Below, one piece after another: positions 50,653-60,900 of a DNA stretch of 64,000 bases. The DNA is from Mantamonas sphyraenae. Lineage: Eukaryota > CRuMs > Mantamonadidae. Below the pieces are notes generated by a model. The model had not been told where the DNA came from, did not search any database, and worked only from the letters and a program-made list of their open reading frames with translations. Position 1 is the first letter of the stretch. The number at the start of each line of letters is the position of its first letter. Both the position numbers and the translations under genes were made by a program. Location: NCBI GenBank assembly GCA_026936335.1, contig JAPMXV010000006.1, forward strand, positions 62,001 through 126,000. The letters are read 5' to 3'.

Positions 50653-53600
50653 ATGTCACACAATGACGAAGAAATAGACGATGGTCTTGAACAGGAGATG
50701 GGCACGATTGTGCTGATGGGATCGCAGGACAGCGGCAAGAGTTGCCTCGCGGCGACGCTGTGCTTCTCCAGCGACGAGGACGAGGAGCGTCTGAGCAACT
50801 TGAAGTCCGAGTACGAGAGCATGTTCCATGCAGTTTCGCAGTACGAGCACAAGGTGTGGCTCAGCGACACGGGGAAAAACGAACGAGAGGCACAAACCAC
50901 CCTCCGTGGCAACTGCCATCCCCTGACGATTTGGGGCAACCTTTGGAATGTCATCGACACACCCGGTGACCCTCGGTACGGAAAACGCGTGGTCCAGGCG
51001 CTTGGTCTGGCTGACGTTCTCCTCCTTGTCGTGTCTGTGCACGAAACGCAACTCGTTGACCTCTCAGCACCGAGCGGCCTATTTGCACAGCGCCTCAGCA
51101 TGGCGTTTATGTTTGGTGTGCGTCAAGTCATTGTGTGCATCACCAAGCTCGACGAGCTTCCCGCCAAGGACCAGGAGCAGGCGTACGTCGGAGCGTGTTT
51201 TTCTGCTGCCTCGGCACTCAAGTCAGTCGGCTTCCTCGCCAAACGCCACCGCATCCACTTTGTGCCCACGTGCACTGTCAATTCGATGAAAGGGGCCAAT
51301 GTGTTTGCACCGGACCCAAACACGTTTCCGTGGTGGACCGGAACGAGTTTGAAAGAGCACTTGCGAACGTGCACACGGCCGCGTGGCCGCCACGATGCTT
51401 GTGGAGTCATGTTGGTGCACAGCTGGCACTGGAATGAGACTTTGATTGCCAGTGGCTTTGTCCTCCAGGGCTCGTTTGTCCCGCGTCGCCGCCTGCTCTC
51501 CCTGCCTGGGCACAACGAGCTCCCTGTGAGCGTGCTGGAGCGTTGGCGAGAGATTCGGCCACAGGTGTTCCGTGGAGACATGGCTGGTTTGGAGGTGCAG
51601 CGCAACATCTCCCTCGAGAACGCTCAGGAGGTTCTGCGGCAAACGCTGATTTTTGATGCGGACGATCAGTTCGATCCCTACCCAGAAAACCGGCATGTGG
51701 CCCCTGTGCACGGCACGTCGTCGCTTCAACACCATCCAGAGATCCCCGACAAGGTGCGTTTGTTTGTGGCCGACATCCGTCTCGTGCGCACGCGCCTGCA
51801 CAAAAGACGCAAGCATTTTGACATCGGCACCACGTGCACATTCAGCAACATGCTTGTGTGCACAAAGGTCCATGTCGTGGCCATTCTGGCTCGTCTCGAC
51901 GGCGAGTTCAACGTGGTCGAGCGCCACCCGCAGCGTCTGCACCGCAAAGACGTGTTGCGGGTGCTGTTTCGCTCCGACGACCCCGTCTTTGTCCAGAAAG
52001 GACCCTTCATGCCGCGCCTGGAACGTATGGTACTCAGTGATGATCTGGGCGTGGTTGGAGCAGGTGTGGTGCGCAAGAAGGCCCAGGGGCAAACGCTTGT
52101 CGCCGCCATCCACACCAACGGACAAGACTCTGCGTGCCAAGATGGTCTGGCCCAGCTGCTCGAGGAGGACTTTCTCGTGGAATGGCGCCTGATCCCACGC
52201 ACGTTGACAAAGGAAGCCCTGAATGGGGTGCAGCTGCTCGTGACCTGCATGGGCCGTTCCAGGAGCGAGCATGAGGTTTTGGTCGACTTTGTCAAAAGCG
52301 GTGGCTCCTTGCTGAAGCTGGTGGACCATCGACGTGGCACTGACAGGATTGTCACCGAGTATGGATTGGAACGAGTCAAGCGCGAGGAAAGCTTCTTGTC
52401 CGTGGGGCGGCTTTTCTTCCGGGGTGAGGTTGGTGCAGCCAAGCGGCGCAAGGAGCGCGCCGATCAGCTGGTGACTTTTGAATCAGTGCTCCGTGGACAC
52501 GACAGTGGACGTTGGGCCACAAGCAACCACGAAGATCTGGATGATGTGAGCCACACCAGCAGTAGCAGCAGCATCAGCAGCAGCAGCATCAGCAGCAGCA
52601 GCATCAGCATCAGCAGCAGCAGCAACAGTGGTGGTGGTGGCGGCGGCGGCAGTCAGGAACGGGAAATGGCAGTTGCCAGGGAGATGGAGCGATTGGCAGA
52701 GAGGAAGCGCCGCAAGGAACGCAAGAAGCGACGCAAACAACGTCGCAAGGCCATATCCGAGCTCCAGGAGAGCACACGTCACCGATTGTTAACCTCACTG
52801 ACGCAAGAGGAGATCCTTGGCTGGAACCAAGAGGAGGTGATGCGTTTCGTGACTGGACACCGTCAACTGGCCGCGTACCGCAAGAGCATCCACAAGAGTG
52901 GCATGGTGGGCAAGAATCTGCTCGAGTACGGACGCACAGAGTGGGAGGCAGTGTTTGAGGGCGAATTTGCGGGAGAGATCCGTGGCCGCAAGGCCATGGC
53001 CATCATTGCCTCTGTGCTGGAGACCATTGCCGACCGTGTGGACAGGCAAAACAACATCGATGCGGGCAAAGGCAAGACGACATCTGTGCAGCAGCCGTCG
53101 CTCACACGAACCCTCAGCGCCCAGGAGGTGCTGGAGGACGTGGATGGCAGCGGAGCAGGCGAGCTGGGTGAAGCCATGGAGACGCTCACCAGCGAAGCCA
53201 GCATCGAGCTGAGCCTGGAGGAGTCGAACGAGTCGCAATCCCTGCGCCGGACCGAATCGTGGGCACAGACAGTGGAGGAAGACGCAGATGGGGTGGACGT
53301 GGAGGATCTTCCGGATGAGGTGTGGATGCGCGTGTTCAGCTTCCTGCACGACGACGTGCATGCAATGTGTGCCCTTGCCCAAACCTGCGGTCTCTTCAAC
53401 GACTTGGTCGATCGTGAAGAGAACTGGCAGGCCTTGTGTGCCACCCATGGTGCTCTCGGTATGATCCTCCCGCGAAACCTGCTCGTGGACAAGGATCTCG
53501 CCGAAGCCCTGCTGGACATCACTGAGTTCAAGCTGCGGTTTTACGCCTTCTGGGACGTGACCCGTGCCGGGACGTTCGGGTGTTTGTCGCGTGGCGTTCA

Positions 53601-53952
53601 CGGCAAAGGCCGGTGGATGGAATCCGCGAGTCGAGACACAGGCACGTCTCTCGACGTGATGGAATCCCTGCCTGGCGTGAAAATTGTCGCTTCGCGCACC
53701 AAGCGCCGGGGCGGTGGCGCAATGCTCGTCTATGCGCGACCTGGCCATCATCTCGACAACCGAAGAGGACAAGCCCTGTTTCTCGTCGACGACCTGCGCT
53801 TTGGCGAAAAGCAAATGCTTTCACGAACGTCCCTCACAAACCCATCCAACAATGCACGGGTCTGGCTCAAGAATTTCGCGCATGTGGCATCTTTGACGAG
53901 GATCCAGGCGGACAGCGATCAAGCGGGCAGCTCGTCATCCTCTTCTGCCTGA
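50653..53952 (+). CDS. EF1A-like GTPase fused to SAM-like and F-box domains
   Basis: 1,099 residues, one exon. Residues 16-450 resemble elongation factor 1A/HBS1-type GTPases: P-loop GSQDSGKS (23-30), REAQTTLRGN in the switch I position, DTPGDP (102-107, switch II, with D replacing the usual catalytic H), ITKLDE (163-168, T replacing N of NKxD) and FVPTCTVNSMKGANV...WWTGTSLKEHL like the EF1A G5 region. Beta-barrel domains 2 and 3 appear to follow. A Ser/Gly linker and a Lys/Arg-rich helix lead to a SAM-like domain (about 716-795, EEVMRFVTG...LLEYGRTEWEAV) and an F-box (about 882-930, VEDLPDEVWMRVFSFL). F-boxes bind SKP1 in SCF ubiquitin ligases. Altered GTPase motifs suggest weak hydrolysis. 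I know no family with this order. Confidence 0.75.
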   Translation: MSHNDEEIDDGLEQEMGTIVLMGSQDSGKSCLAATLCFSSDEDEERLSNLKSEYESMFHAVSQYEHKVWLSDTGKNEREAQTTLRGNCHPLTIWGNLWNVIDTPGDPRYGKRVVQALGLADVLLLVVSVHETQLVDLSAPSGLFAQRLSMAFMFGVRQVIVCITKLDELPAKDQEQAYVGACFSAASALKSVGFLAKRHRIHFVPTCTVNSMKGANVFAPDPNTFPWWTGTSLKEHLRTCTRPRGRHDACGVMLVHSWHWNETLIASGFVLQGSFVPRRRLLSLPGHNELPVSVLERWREIRPQVFRGDMAGLEVQRNISLENAQEVLRQTLIFDADDQFDPYPENRHVAPVHGTSSLQHHPEIPDKVRLFVADIRLVRTRLHKRRKHFDIGTTCTFSNMLVCTKVHVVAILARLDGEFNVVERHPQRLHRKDVLRVLFRSDDPVFVQKGPFMPRLERMVLSDDLGVVGAGVVRKKAQGQTLVAAIHTNGQDSACQDGLAQLLEEDFLVEWRLIPRTLTKEALNGVQLLVTCMGRSRSEHEVLVDFVKSGGSLLKLVDHRRGTDRIVTEYGLERVKREESFLSVGRLFFRGEVGAAKRRKERADQLVTFESVLRGHDSGRWATSNHEDLDDVSHTSSSSSISSSSISSSSISISSSSNSGGGGGGGSQEREMAVAREMERLAERKRRKERKKRRKQRRKAISELQESTRHRLLTSLTQEEILGWNQEEVMRFVTGHRQLAAYRKSIHKSGMVGKNLLEYGRTEWEAVFEGEFAGEIRGRKAMAIIASVLETIADRVDRQNNIDAGKGKTTSVQQPSLTRTLSAQEVLEDVDGSGAGELGEAMETLTSEASIELSLEESNESQSLRRTESWAQTVEEDADGVDVEDLPDEVWMRVFSFLHDDVHAMCALAQTCGLFNDLVDREENWQALCATHGALGMILPRNLLVDKDLAEALLDITEFKLRFYAFWDVTRAGTFGCLSRGVHGKGRWMESASRDTGTSLDVMESLPGVKIVASRTKRRGGGAMLVYARPGHHLDNRRGQALFLVDDLRFGEKQMLSRTSLTNPSNNARVWLKNFAHVASLTRIQADSDQAGSSSSSSA

Positions 53953-54081
53953 TCCAGCCTGAATTCTGGGAAGGATGCCGCTGCCCCACACCCGCACATG
54001 GCCGCAAATGTGCCTGGTGGAGGAAAAGCACGAGTTGGATGCTGGCATGGTGCGCCGGCATCGGCACCCAAACAACAAAAG

Positions 54082-56950
54082 ATGAGCCGCAGCGCAAACC
54101 CCTCTGTGATCCGCGTCAAGCCCAATCACTACATTCACATCGCCGATCAGAATGACAACACCACACGGTATGTGCACACCTGCCTCTTGGCCATGTCCTC
54201 TGTCTCCCGTCTCTCCTGCCCCCGTGCTCACCCGCCTGTGCTGCTCTGTGTTCCGACATCTGGGTCCCCACAAATTTCCTCGTGCGCCTCGCCCTGTTCA
54301 GTGTGGAAATCGGCCCGCAGACGTTTGTGCGCAAGGACCACGAGACCCTGGTGTATGGTCCTGCACAGATGATCACTGTGCCCACCCGCCACTACTGCGT
54401 GATCAAGAACCCGGTCATCGTGCAGGTGTGTTTGTGCTCCCGTTCTTTTCGCCTGCTTTTCCCCTCTGAATTCGCACAAACGCGCTTGCCGGCCTTTCCA
54501 ACACACGCACACACACGCACACACGCGCACCACACACGCTCACACCCTTCGCTCGCTCTGCACACACGGCATCCATCTCCTCCTACCCACCCATAGGACG
54601 GTGAGGTGCTCAAGACGGCACACGGCCAGGTGAAGCTGCGCCACGGTGACACAGAGATCCGCGGCGCTGGCGAGCCTTTCCCGCTGTACCCTGGCGAACA
54701 GCTGGTGGGCGACGTCGAGCCGCTGACTGTGGTCAAGGCCAACGAGGCCCTGCGTCTCAAGGCGCTGCGTGACTTTAAGGATGAGTCTGGAGTCATGCAC
54801 GCAGCGGGCGACGAGTGGCTGTTTGCAGGCCCCGCCACATACCATCCCGAGGTGGAGGTGGAAACCATGGAGACGGTGCATGCACGCATCATCAAGCCCA
54901 ACACAGGCCTGCGTCTGCGTGCACGCCGTGAGTTTACAGACACGACCGGCGACGAGGAAGTGGTGCGCAAGGCCGGCGAGGAGTGGATTGTGCGCGACGA
55001 GGGCGCGTACATGCCCTCTGTGTACGAGGAGGTGGTGAGCACCGTGTACGCCGTGGTGCTTACGGAAAAGACTGCTCTGCACCTGCGTGCCATCCGCACG
55101 TTCAACGACGTGTTTGACATCGAGCGCAAGGCAGGTGAGGAGTGGCTGGTGCGCCTGTCCGACGCAGAGACACACATCCCAGACGTCCACGAGGAGAACC
55201 TTGGCGAGGTGCCCATTACTGTGCTGACCAAGCGCCAGTACTGCGTGGTGATCAACCCGTACAAGGACGGCAAGCCGCAGCTGGGCCAGCGCGAGCTGCG
55301 CAAGGGCGAGCAGAGCTTCTTCCTGCTGCCGGGCGAGGAGCTGGAGGACGGCGAGATCAAGAGCATCCATGTGCTGGCCGAGGACGAAAGCCTGCTGCTG
55401 CGCGCCAAGGAGGAGTTTACGGACGAGCAGGGCGTGTCGCACAAGCCCGGTGAACGCTGGATGATCGACGGTCCCGTGGACTACGTGCCGCCCGTGGAGG
55501 TGGAGATTCTGGACACACGCAGCGCCATCCCTCTGGATGACAACGAGGGTATCTATGTGCGTGACGTGCGCACTGGTAAGGTGCGTGCTGTGTCGGGCGA
55601 GTCGTACATGCTGCAGGCTTCGGAGGAGCTGTGGATGAAGGACCTGCCCAAGGCGGTCGAGGATCTGCTGGCCAAGGATCTGGATCCGTATGCAGATCGC
55701 ACGGCAGACAACCACGACGAGAGCTCGTCGTCGAGTGGCAAGCGCCGGGGACGCGGGGGCGGACGCGGCGGACGGGACAAGAGCCGCGTGGTGACATTCC
55801 GCGTGCCGCACAACGCAGCTGTGCAAATCTATGATTACAAGGAGAAGAACGCACGTGTTGTGTTTGGTCCGGAGCTGGTGATGCTGGGCCCCGACGAGCA
55901 GTTTACGGTGCTGAACCTGTCTGGCGGCAAGCCGAAGAAGCCCAACACCATCCGTGCACTGGCACTGCTGCTGGGCCCGGACTTTATGACAGACATTGTC
56001 AAGGTGGAGACCAGCGACCACGCACGCCTGCAGCTGCAGCTGAGTTACAACTGGCACTTTGACACGAGCGAGGGCAGCGAGAGCGCTGCGGCCAAGATCT
56101 TCCAGGTGCCCGACTTTGTGGGCGACGCGTGCAAGGCAATTGCATCGCGTGTGCGTGGCGCAGTGGCCATGTTCTCGTTTGACCAGTTCCACAAGGAGAG
56201 CGCAGACATCATCCGCCGCGCTGTGTTTGGCGACTCTGCGGAGCTGCGCTTCAAGGCAAACAACCTGGTGATCAGCAACGTGGATATCCAGAGCGTGGAG
56301 CCCGTGGACCAGCGCACGCGCGATTCGCTGCAAAAGAGTGTGCAACTGGCCATCGAAATCACAACCAAGTCGCAGGAGGCGTCTGCCAAGCACAAGGCGG
56401 AGCGTGTGGAGCAGGAGGCACGAGGCCGCCTGGAGCGACAGAAGATCAAGGACATGGCAGCAGCGGAGGAGGCACGCAAGGAGCTGCTGTCGCTGCAGGC
56501 CGAGTCGAACGCCATTGAGGCGCGTGGTCGTGCAGAGGCCGACGCACGTGCCAAGGCCGAGGCTGCACAGATTGAGGGTAAGGCTGCAGTGCAGCAGGCA
56601 GACCTGAAGGCTCAGGCGATGAAGATCGAGTCGCAGGCAGACCTGGACCAGGTGAAGAGCCGTCAGGACGCAGAGTTGGAGCACCAGAGGCAGCTCAACT
56701 CGCTGGAGTGGAGAAGTACAAGAGCCTGGCAGAGATTGAGACGACCAAGTTCCAGAACCTGGTGCAGGCCATTGGGGCGCAGACCATCAGCGACATTGCG
56801 CAGAGCGGACCCAAGCTGCAGGTGGAGATGCTGCAGGCGCTCAACCTGAACGGTTTCCTGATTACGGACGGCAAGAGCCCCGTGAACCTGTTCAACACGG
56901 CCCAGGGCATGGTGGCCAAGACGGGAGGCATTGCCGAGCTGGAACAGTGA
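54082..56950 (+). CDS. MVP: Major vault protein (one-base frame break near 3' end)
   Basis: Exons 54082-54167, 54302-54425 and 54597-56950 encode MVP, the shell subunit of the vault ribonucleoprotein. Repeat domains carry the typical motifs: [28 protein letters not shown] (across the first intron), [48 protein letters not shown] and [14 protein letters not shown] [14 protein letters not shown]. The shoulder domain ([19 protein letters not shown]) and the coiled-coil cap follow. At about 56708 the frame breaks: LNSLE should continue to [11 protein letters not shown], which lies in the next frame, as if one G of a GG pair were missing. The final segment [14 protein letters not shown] is intact in the shifted frame. 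With the missing base, 854 residues (human 893). Confidence 0.93.
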
Positions 56951-56992
56951 GCAGTGTGGTGATGCAGTGGCAGAATAGAATGGCTTCAATCG

Positions 56993-57880
56993 TCACAGCT
57001 TGGCCTTCAATTTGAGCAGCTTCTCTGGCAGAAGCAGCGACCGGCATTCAACTGAGCGCCGGTTCGGCTTGGCCACACGCGAAACGGCTGCGTGGGGAGT
57101 GCCCAGTGTGTCGAATATCACTGCTTCCTTTCTGTCTTGTAGCTCAGGGCACAACCATCTTTGCTGGTCTGCGTGCTTGATGCCGACTGCACGGAAGTGG
57201 GAGCCATCCTGCCTCGGCGCAGAATACTGCTGCCTGTCGTCATCCACAATCGTGTCAGGGTGGATGAAACACAATGGAAAGTCTTTTCCACGTGATAGTG
57301 GCACCCAAATGTTCACAAGTTGGCTGTGGGCAAGCAGAGCGTCGTCTATGTCAGCGGCTGCTCGCCAGCCAAAGCGCTCGATGAGGTCCTTCAAGGCCAC
57401 GTCACGTGGAAAGTCCTGGTGAGCAACCACGATGGGCGTGAATTTGCTTGTGCGTGCTGTGTGCCGGACGATGAGGTCGAGTGGGATGCACACAAGGTTT
57501 TGGCCGTGGTTTGCGCAAAAGTGGATCTGCACGTCTCGTGCCATCGCTCTGTGCAGCGGTGCGCGGATCGTCCGACCAGGATATCCCTTGCGACACCGTT
57601 CTGCGATGGTTTGAAAGTGTGTGGACAGCTGAAGGCGTTCAAACCCGTCTTCAGCGAGAGTTGTCCTGATTTCGGGGCCGAGGAATTCGACTTGGACTGT
57701 CCGCTGAACGAGCTGATCTGACGATCGAGAGGCGTAGAAACTCTTTGCATCGACGGCAGGTAGGCTTTCCTGTCCATTGTGAACTGGAATGGTGCTGCTA
57801 CTGCTGTCGTCGGCGTCTGTGGGTTGCCGAGAGCACAGAAACCACACGTCGGCGCTCTCTGTCCAGCGTCCCGACCACAT
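56993..57880 (-). CDS. CmcJ/NvfI-family oxygenase-like enzyme
   Basis: 295 residues from ATG 57880, no intron. The C-terminal half follows the pattern of the CmcJ/NvfI (AsaB hydroxylase/desaturase) family seen in fungi and bacteria. NIWVPLSRGKDFPLCFIHPDTI corresponds to NxWRPLxxxVxDxPLAxCDxxS; HADQQRWLCPELQDRKEAVIFDTL corresponds to the HxWYYFPxMxxDEVLLFKxYD block; TPHAAV and NRRSVECRSLLL correspond to the PHTAF and RESIEVR motifs. The His of the HxW motif is displaced (HADQQRW). Members oxidise diverse small molecules, some through iron/2-oxoglutarate chemistry. It is convergent with MVP (42 bp between stops) and divergent from the next gene (117 bp between starts). Confidence 0.6.
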   Translation of the reverse strand: MWSGRWTESADVWFLCSRQPTDADDSSSSTIPVHNGQESLPAVDAKSFYASRSSDQLVQRTVQVEFLGPEIRTTLAEDGFERLQLSTHFQTIAERCRKGYPGRTIRAPLHRAMARDVQIHFCANHGQNLVCIPLDLIVRHTARTSKFTPIVVAHQDFPRDVALKDLIERFGWRAAADIDDALLAHSQLVNIWVPLSRGKDFPLCFIHPDTIVDDDRQQYSAPRQDGSHFRAVGIKHADQQRWLCPELQDRKEAVIFDTLGTPHAAVSRVAKPNRRSVECRSLLLPEKLLKLKAKL

Positions 57881-57997
57881 GGAAGAGATGGCAGTGTCAA
57901 CAGAATCGAGCTGGCTTGTTTGCAGGGTACGTCCGTAGGCTGGAAGCAGCGATGTGTGCGCTGGCGCAGGTCTGGCACCAGCGGAACCATCGAATCG

Positions 57998-60900
57998 ATG
58001 TCGTGGCTGTTTGGAGGCAAAAAGAAGCAGCAACAGAACGAATTGGAGGCTGCAGAACGAGCGGCGCAAGAAGCCAGGGCCAAGATGCGGGCCGAAGCGG
58101 CCTCTAAGCAGGCAGCGGAGGAAGTTCCAGCGGCAAACAACGCAGGCGGAGGCCCAGGGATGTTTGGTGGATTGAACGTGAAGGAGCAAGAAGGAGAGTC
58201 AACAAAGAGCACACAGAGTGGAGGCGGAGGGCCGGGGATGTTTGGCGGACTGGAGGTGCAACAGGAGAGCAGTGCAGGGAGCGGAGGCCCCGGCCTGTTT
58301 GGAGGACTCAATGTGGACAGCCAGGGAGGAGACCTGGGAGGGGACGGTGACGCGGGAGTCAGCACCGGAGGCGGAGTGAGCATGTTTGACGATCTTCAGG
58401 TAAAGCCGGGCCGTAGCAGTTCGACCATTTCGGCCGGCGATTCGCTTTCCGGACTGGACCTGACGAGCGTAGGCGGAGATCTGGGCTCCTCAGAAGCGAC
58501 ACAGGACGGCGCAGACCTGGGTGCAACGGGAGGCAGCGCGTTTTCTTTCATGAGCAACAGCACAGGTAAGGGGAGGGAGTGGAAGAGACGAGAGGGAATT
58601 GGCAACCGGCATCCACTTAGTTGACACGGAACCGCCCCACGCACAGCCACGACGAGCACTGCAGACGGCGAAGAGGAGAGCAGCAAGGATGAAGAGGACA
58701 CGCAAGAGCAACAGGGCGACGAGAGCGAGGGAACACAGACCTCGTTGGCAGGCACACCGAAGCGCGTGTTTGGACGCAAGAACCGAACTGGTGGTGAGTT
58801 GGTGCGAATTGCCCCGGAAAGCGACAAACGGCACAATGGCTGACTCCGACCGGCGTCCATGTGACCCATGTGCGGGGAAATGTATGTGCATTGCAGGAGC
58901 TGGTGGGTCTGGAGGAGCTCAGCCGAGGTCGCCCGGACCACGGGCGCGTGCAGGCGGCGGCCGCAAGAAGAAAAAGTCGTTTGGCACGCTGCGACCAGGC
59001 CAAGCTGCAGAGGAGGAAGACGGTGAGGAGGAAGAGAACGCAGTGAGCACTCCCAAGCCACGCACGCCTGCAGGAGGACGCAAGAAGCGCCCAACTGGGC
59101 CTCAGCCGGGAGTCAGCGAAGATCTTGACCCAGAAGCGGTGCAAGGGCCACAGCGGAGCGATGCACAGGCAACCACCGACCCTACGGCCGCACAGCAGAG
59201 TGTATCGCGTGAGGGCACAGAGCAAACGGAGCAAAGCACGGTGGCTGAGGAAAGCCAGCAACAACAAGTGCAACAGCAGACGCAAGGTGCAGGCGAGGTG
59301 GACGCTGTGCAGGCGGTACTCGATGAACATCAGGCTCGTATCCAGGAGCTGAGCGACAGAGTGGCCACACACCAGCGCAACAAACAGGCGTTGTTGAGCG
59401 AACGGGAGGGGTGCGAACGCAAGGTGCGCGAAACGCTGGAACATATCAGCCAGCTACAGGTGGACATGACGGTGGCAGGCGAAAAGGAACAGTACGAGGT
59501 TGCTGATGCGCTTTCGCAGGACATTGAGGCCTTGCGTAGCGAGCTGGAGGCGTTGGACAAACAGGTTGTTGCGCTGGATGAGCAGTGTGCACAAATCGAC
59601 GACGACCAGAGCGAGCTGTACATGCAAGAGACGGCCATCCGGCAGTCGATGTACGAGCAGTTGAGTGGCCTGGTTGGGAGCAAGCAGGAGGAACTGCAGG
59701 AGTTCCGCACCACGGCGTACTTGCAGGTCGAGGAGGAGCTGGAACAGGTGGACGCGGAACTCGAGCTGCTTGACCGAGATTTTGAACACGTTCGCGTGGA
59801 TTTGGCGGAACTGAAGAAGGACGAGGACGAGATGCAGGCTGTGATCGACGAAGACACGAAGGATATCCGCGAGGAGAAGCAGGGACACATTGCATCCAAG
59901 TATGCGCTGGAAATGGAAATAGAGGCGCTGCTGAGGCAGCTGGAAGAGAAACGCGGCGAGCAGGCTTCGTTGGACGAGGAGATTGCCAAGCTGGACGCAC
60001 AGATCGACGAGGCGCGCAAAAAGTACAGCAAGGAACTGCGCAAGCTGGAACGACGTGCAGAGGCTCTCAAGACAAAGGAGCTGGAGCACGACGAGGCCAA
60101 GCAGGCGTTGATTCGCGAAAAGAACCTCGTGGAAGACGAGACGGAGCGGATTCGCAAGCAAGAGGAGGAGATTGTTGCCAGCGCAAGCAGGATGCAGCTG
60201 GAGATGGAGCGTGCACAGATCCGCAACAAGCAGCTGAAGCAGTTGGAACGCCAGATCGAGGAGTACCGCAAGGCAAGCAAGCATGTGCTGAAGTTGGAGG
60301 AGAGCAACCGGCGCCGATTGAAACGAGTGCGCCAAGCAGCAGCGGAGGTGGAGGGTGACGTGAGCATGTTGACAGAGTCGCTGCTGCAACTGAGCAGCCA
60401 GAAGAAGGATCTGACAAAGGAGCAGGCGGAGCTGGAGACATCGCTGAAGGAGGCCGAAAAGAGCAAAAAGCTGGCTGCAAAAGCACGCAAGTACCGCGAG
60501 GCGGCAGACCTGGCGAAAGAGATCGAGGCGGGTCAAGAGCGACAAAAGGAAATCGAGGCCGATCTGGTCTCGCTGGAGCAGGAGGTCGAACGGACGACGG
60601 CGCGTTTCGAGGAGCAAGAAAGGGAGCTGCAGGAGGTGCAATCGCAGGTGGGTGAGAGTGAGCGTGCAATGGAGCTGCACACGGCGCGTAAGTTGCGTCA
60701 ACGAGTGCAGCAGCTGGCGCTGCAGCTGGAGCTTGCCGACAAGGCTCCCGAGGATCTGATTGGCCACTTGCCGCGGAAGAGCGAGCTGCAAACAGCCAAG
60801 GCTTCGCGCGAGGCGGAGCTGCAGGCGCTGCGCAGCAAGCTGGGCCTGAACGATGATGAGCCGGAAGTGGAGTTTTGGGAAAAGGTGCATCCGCCCGAGG

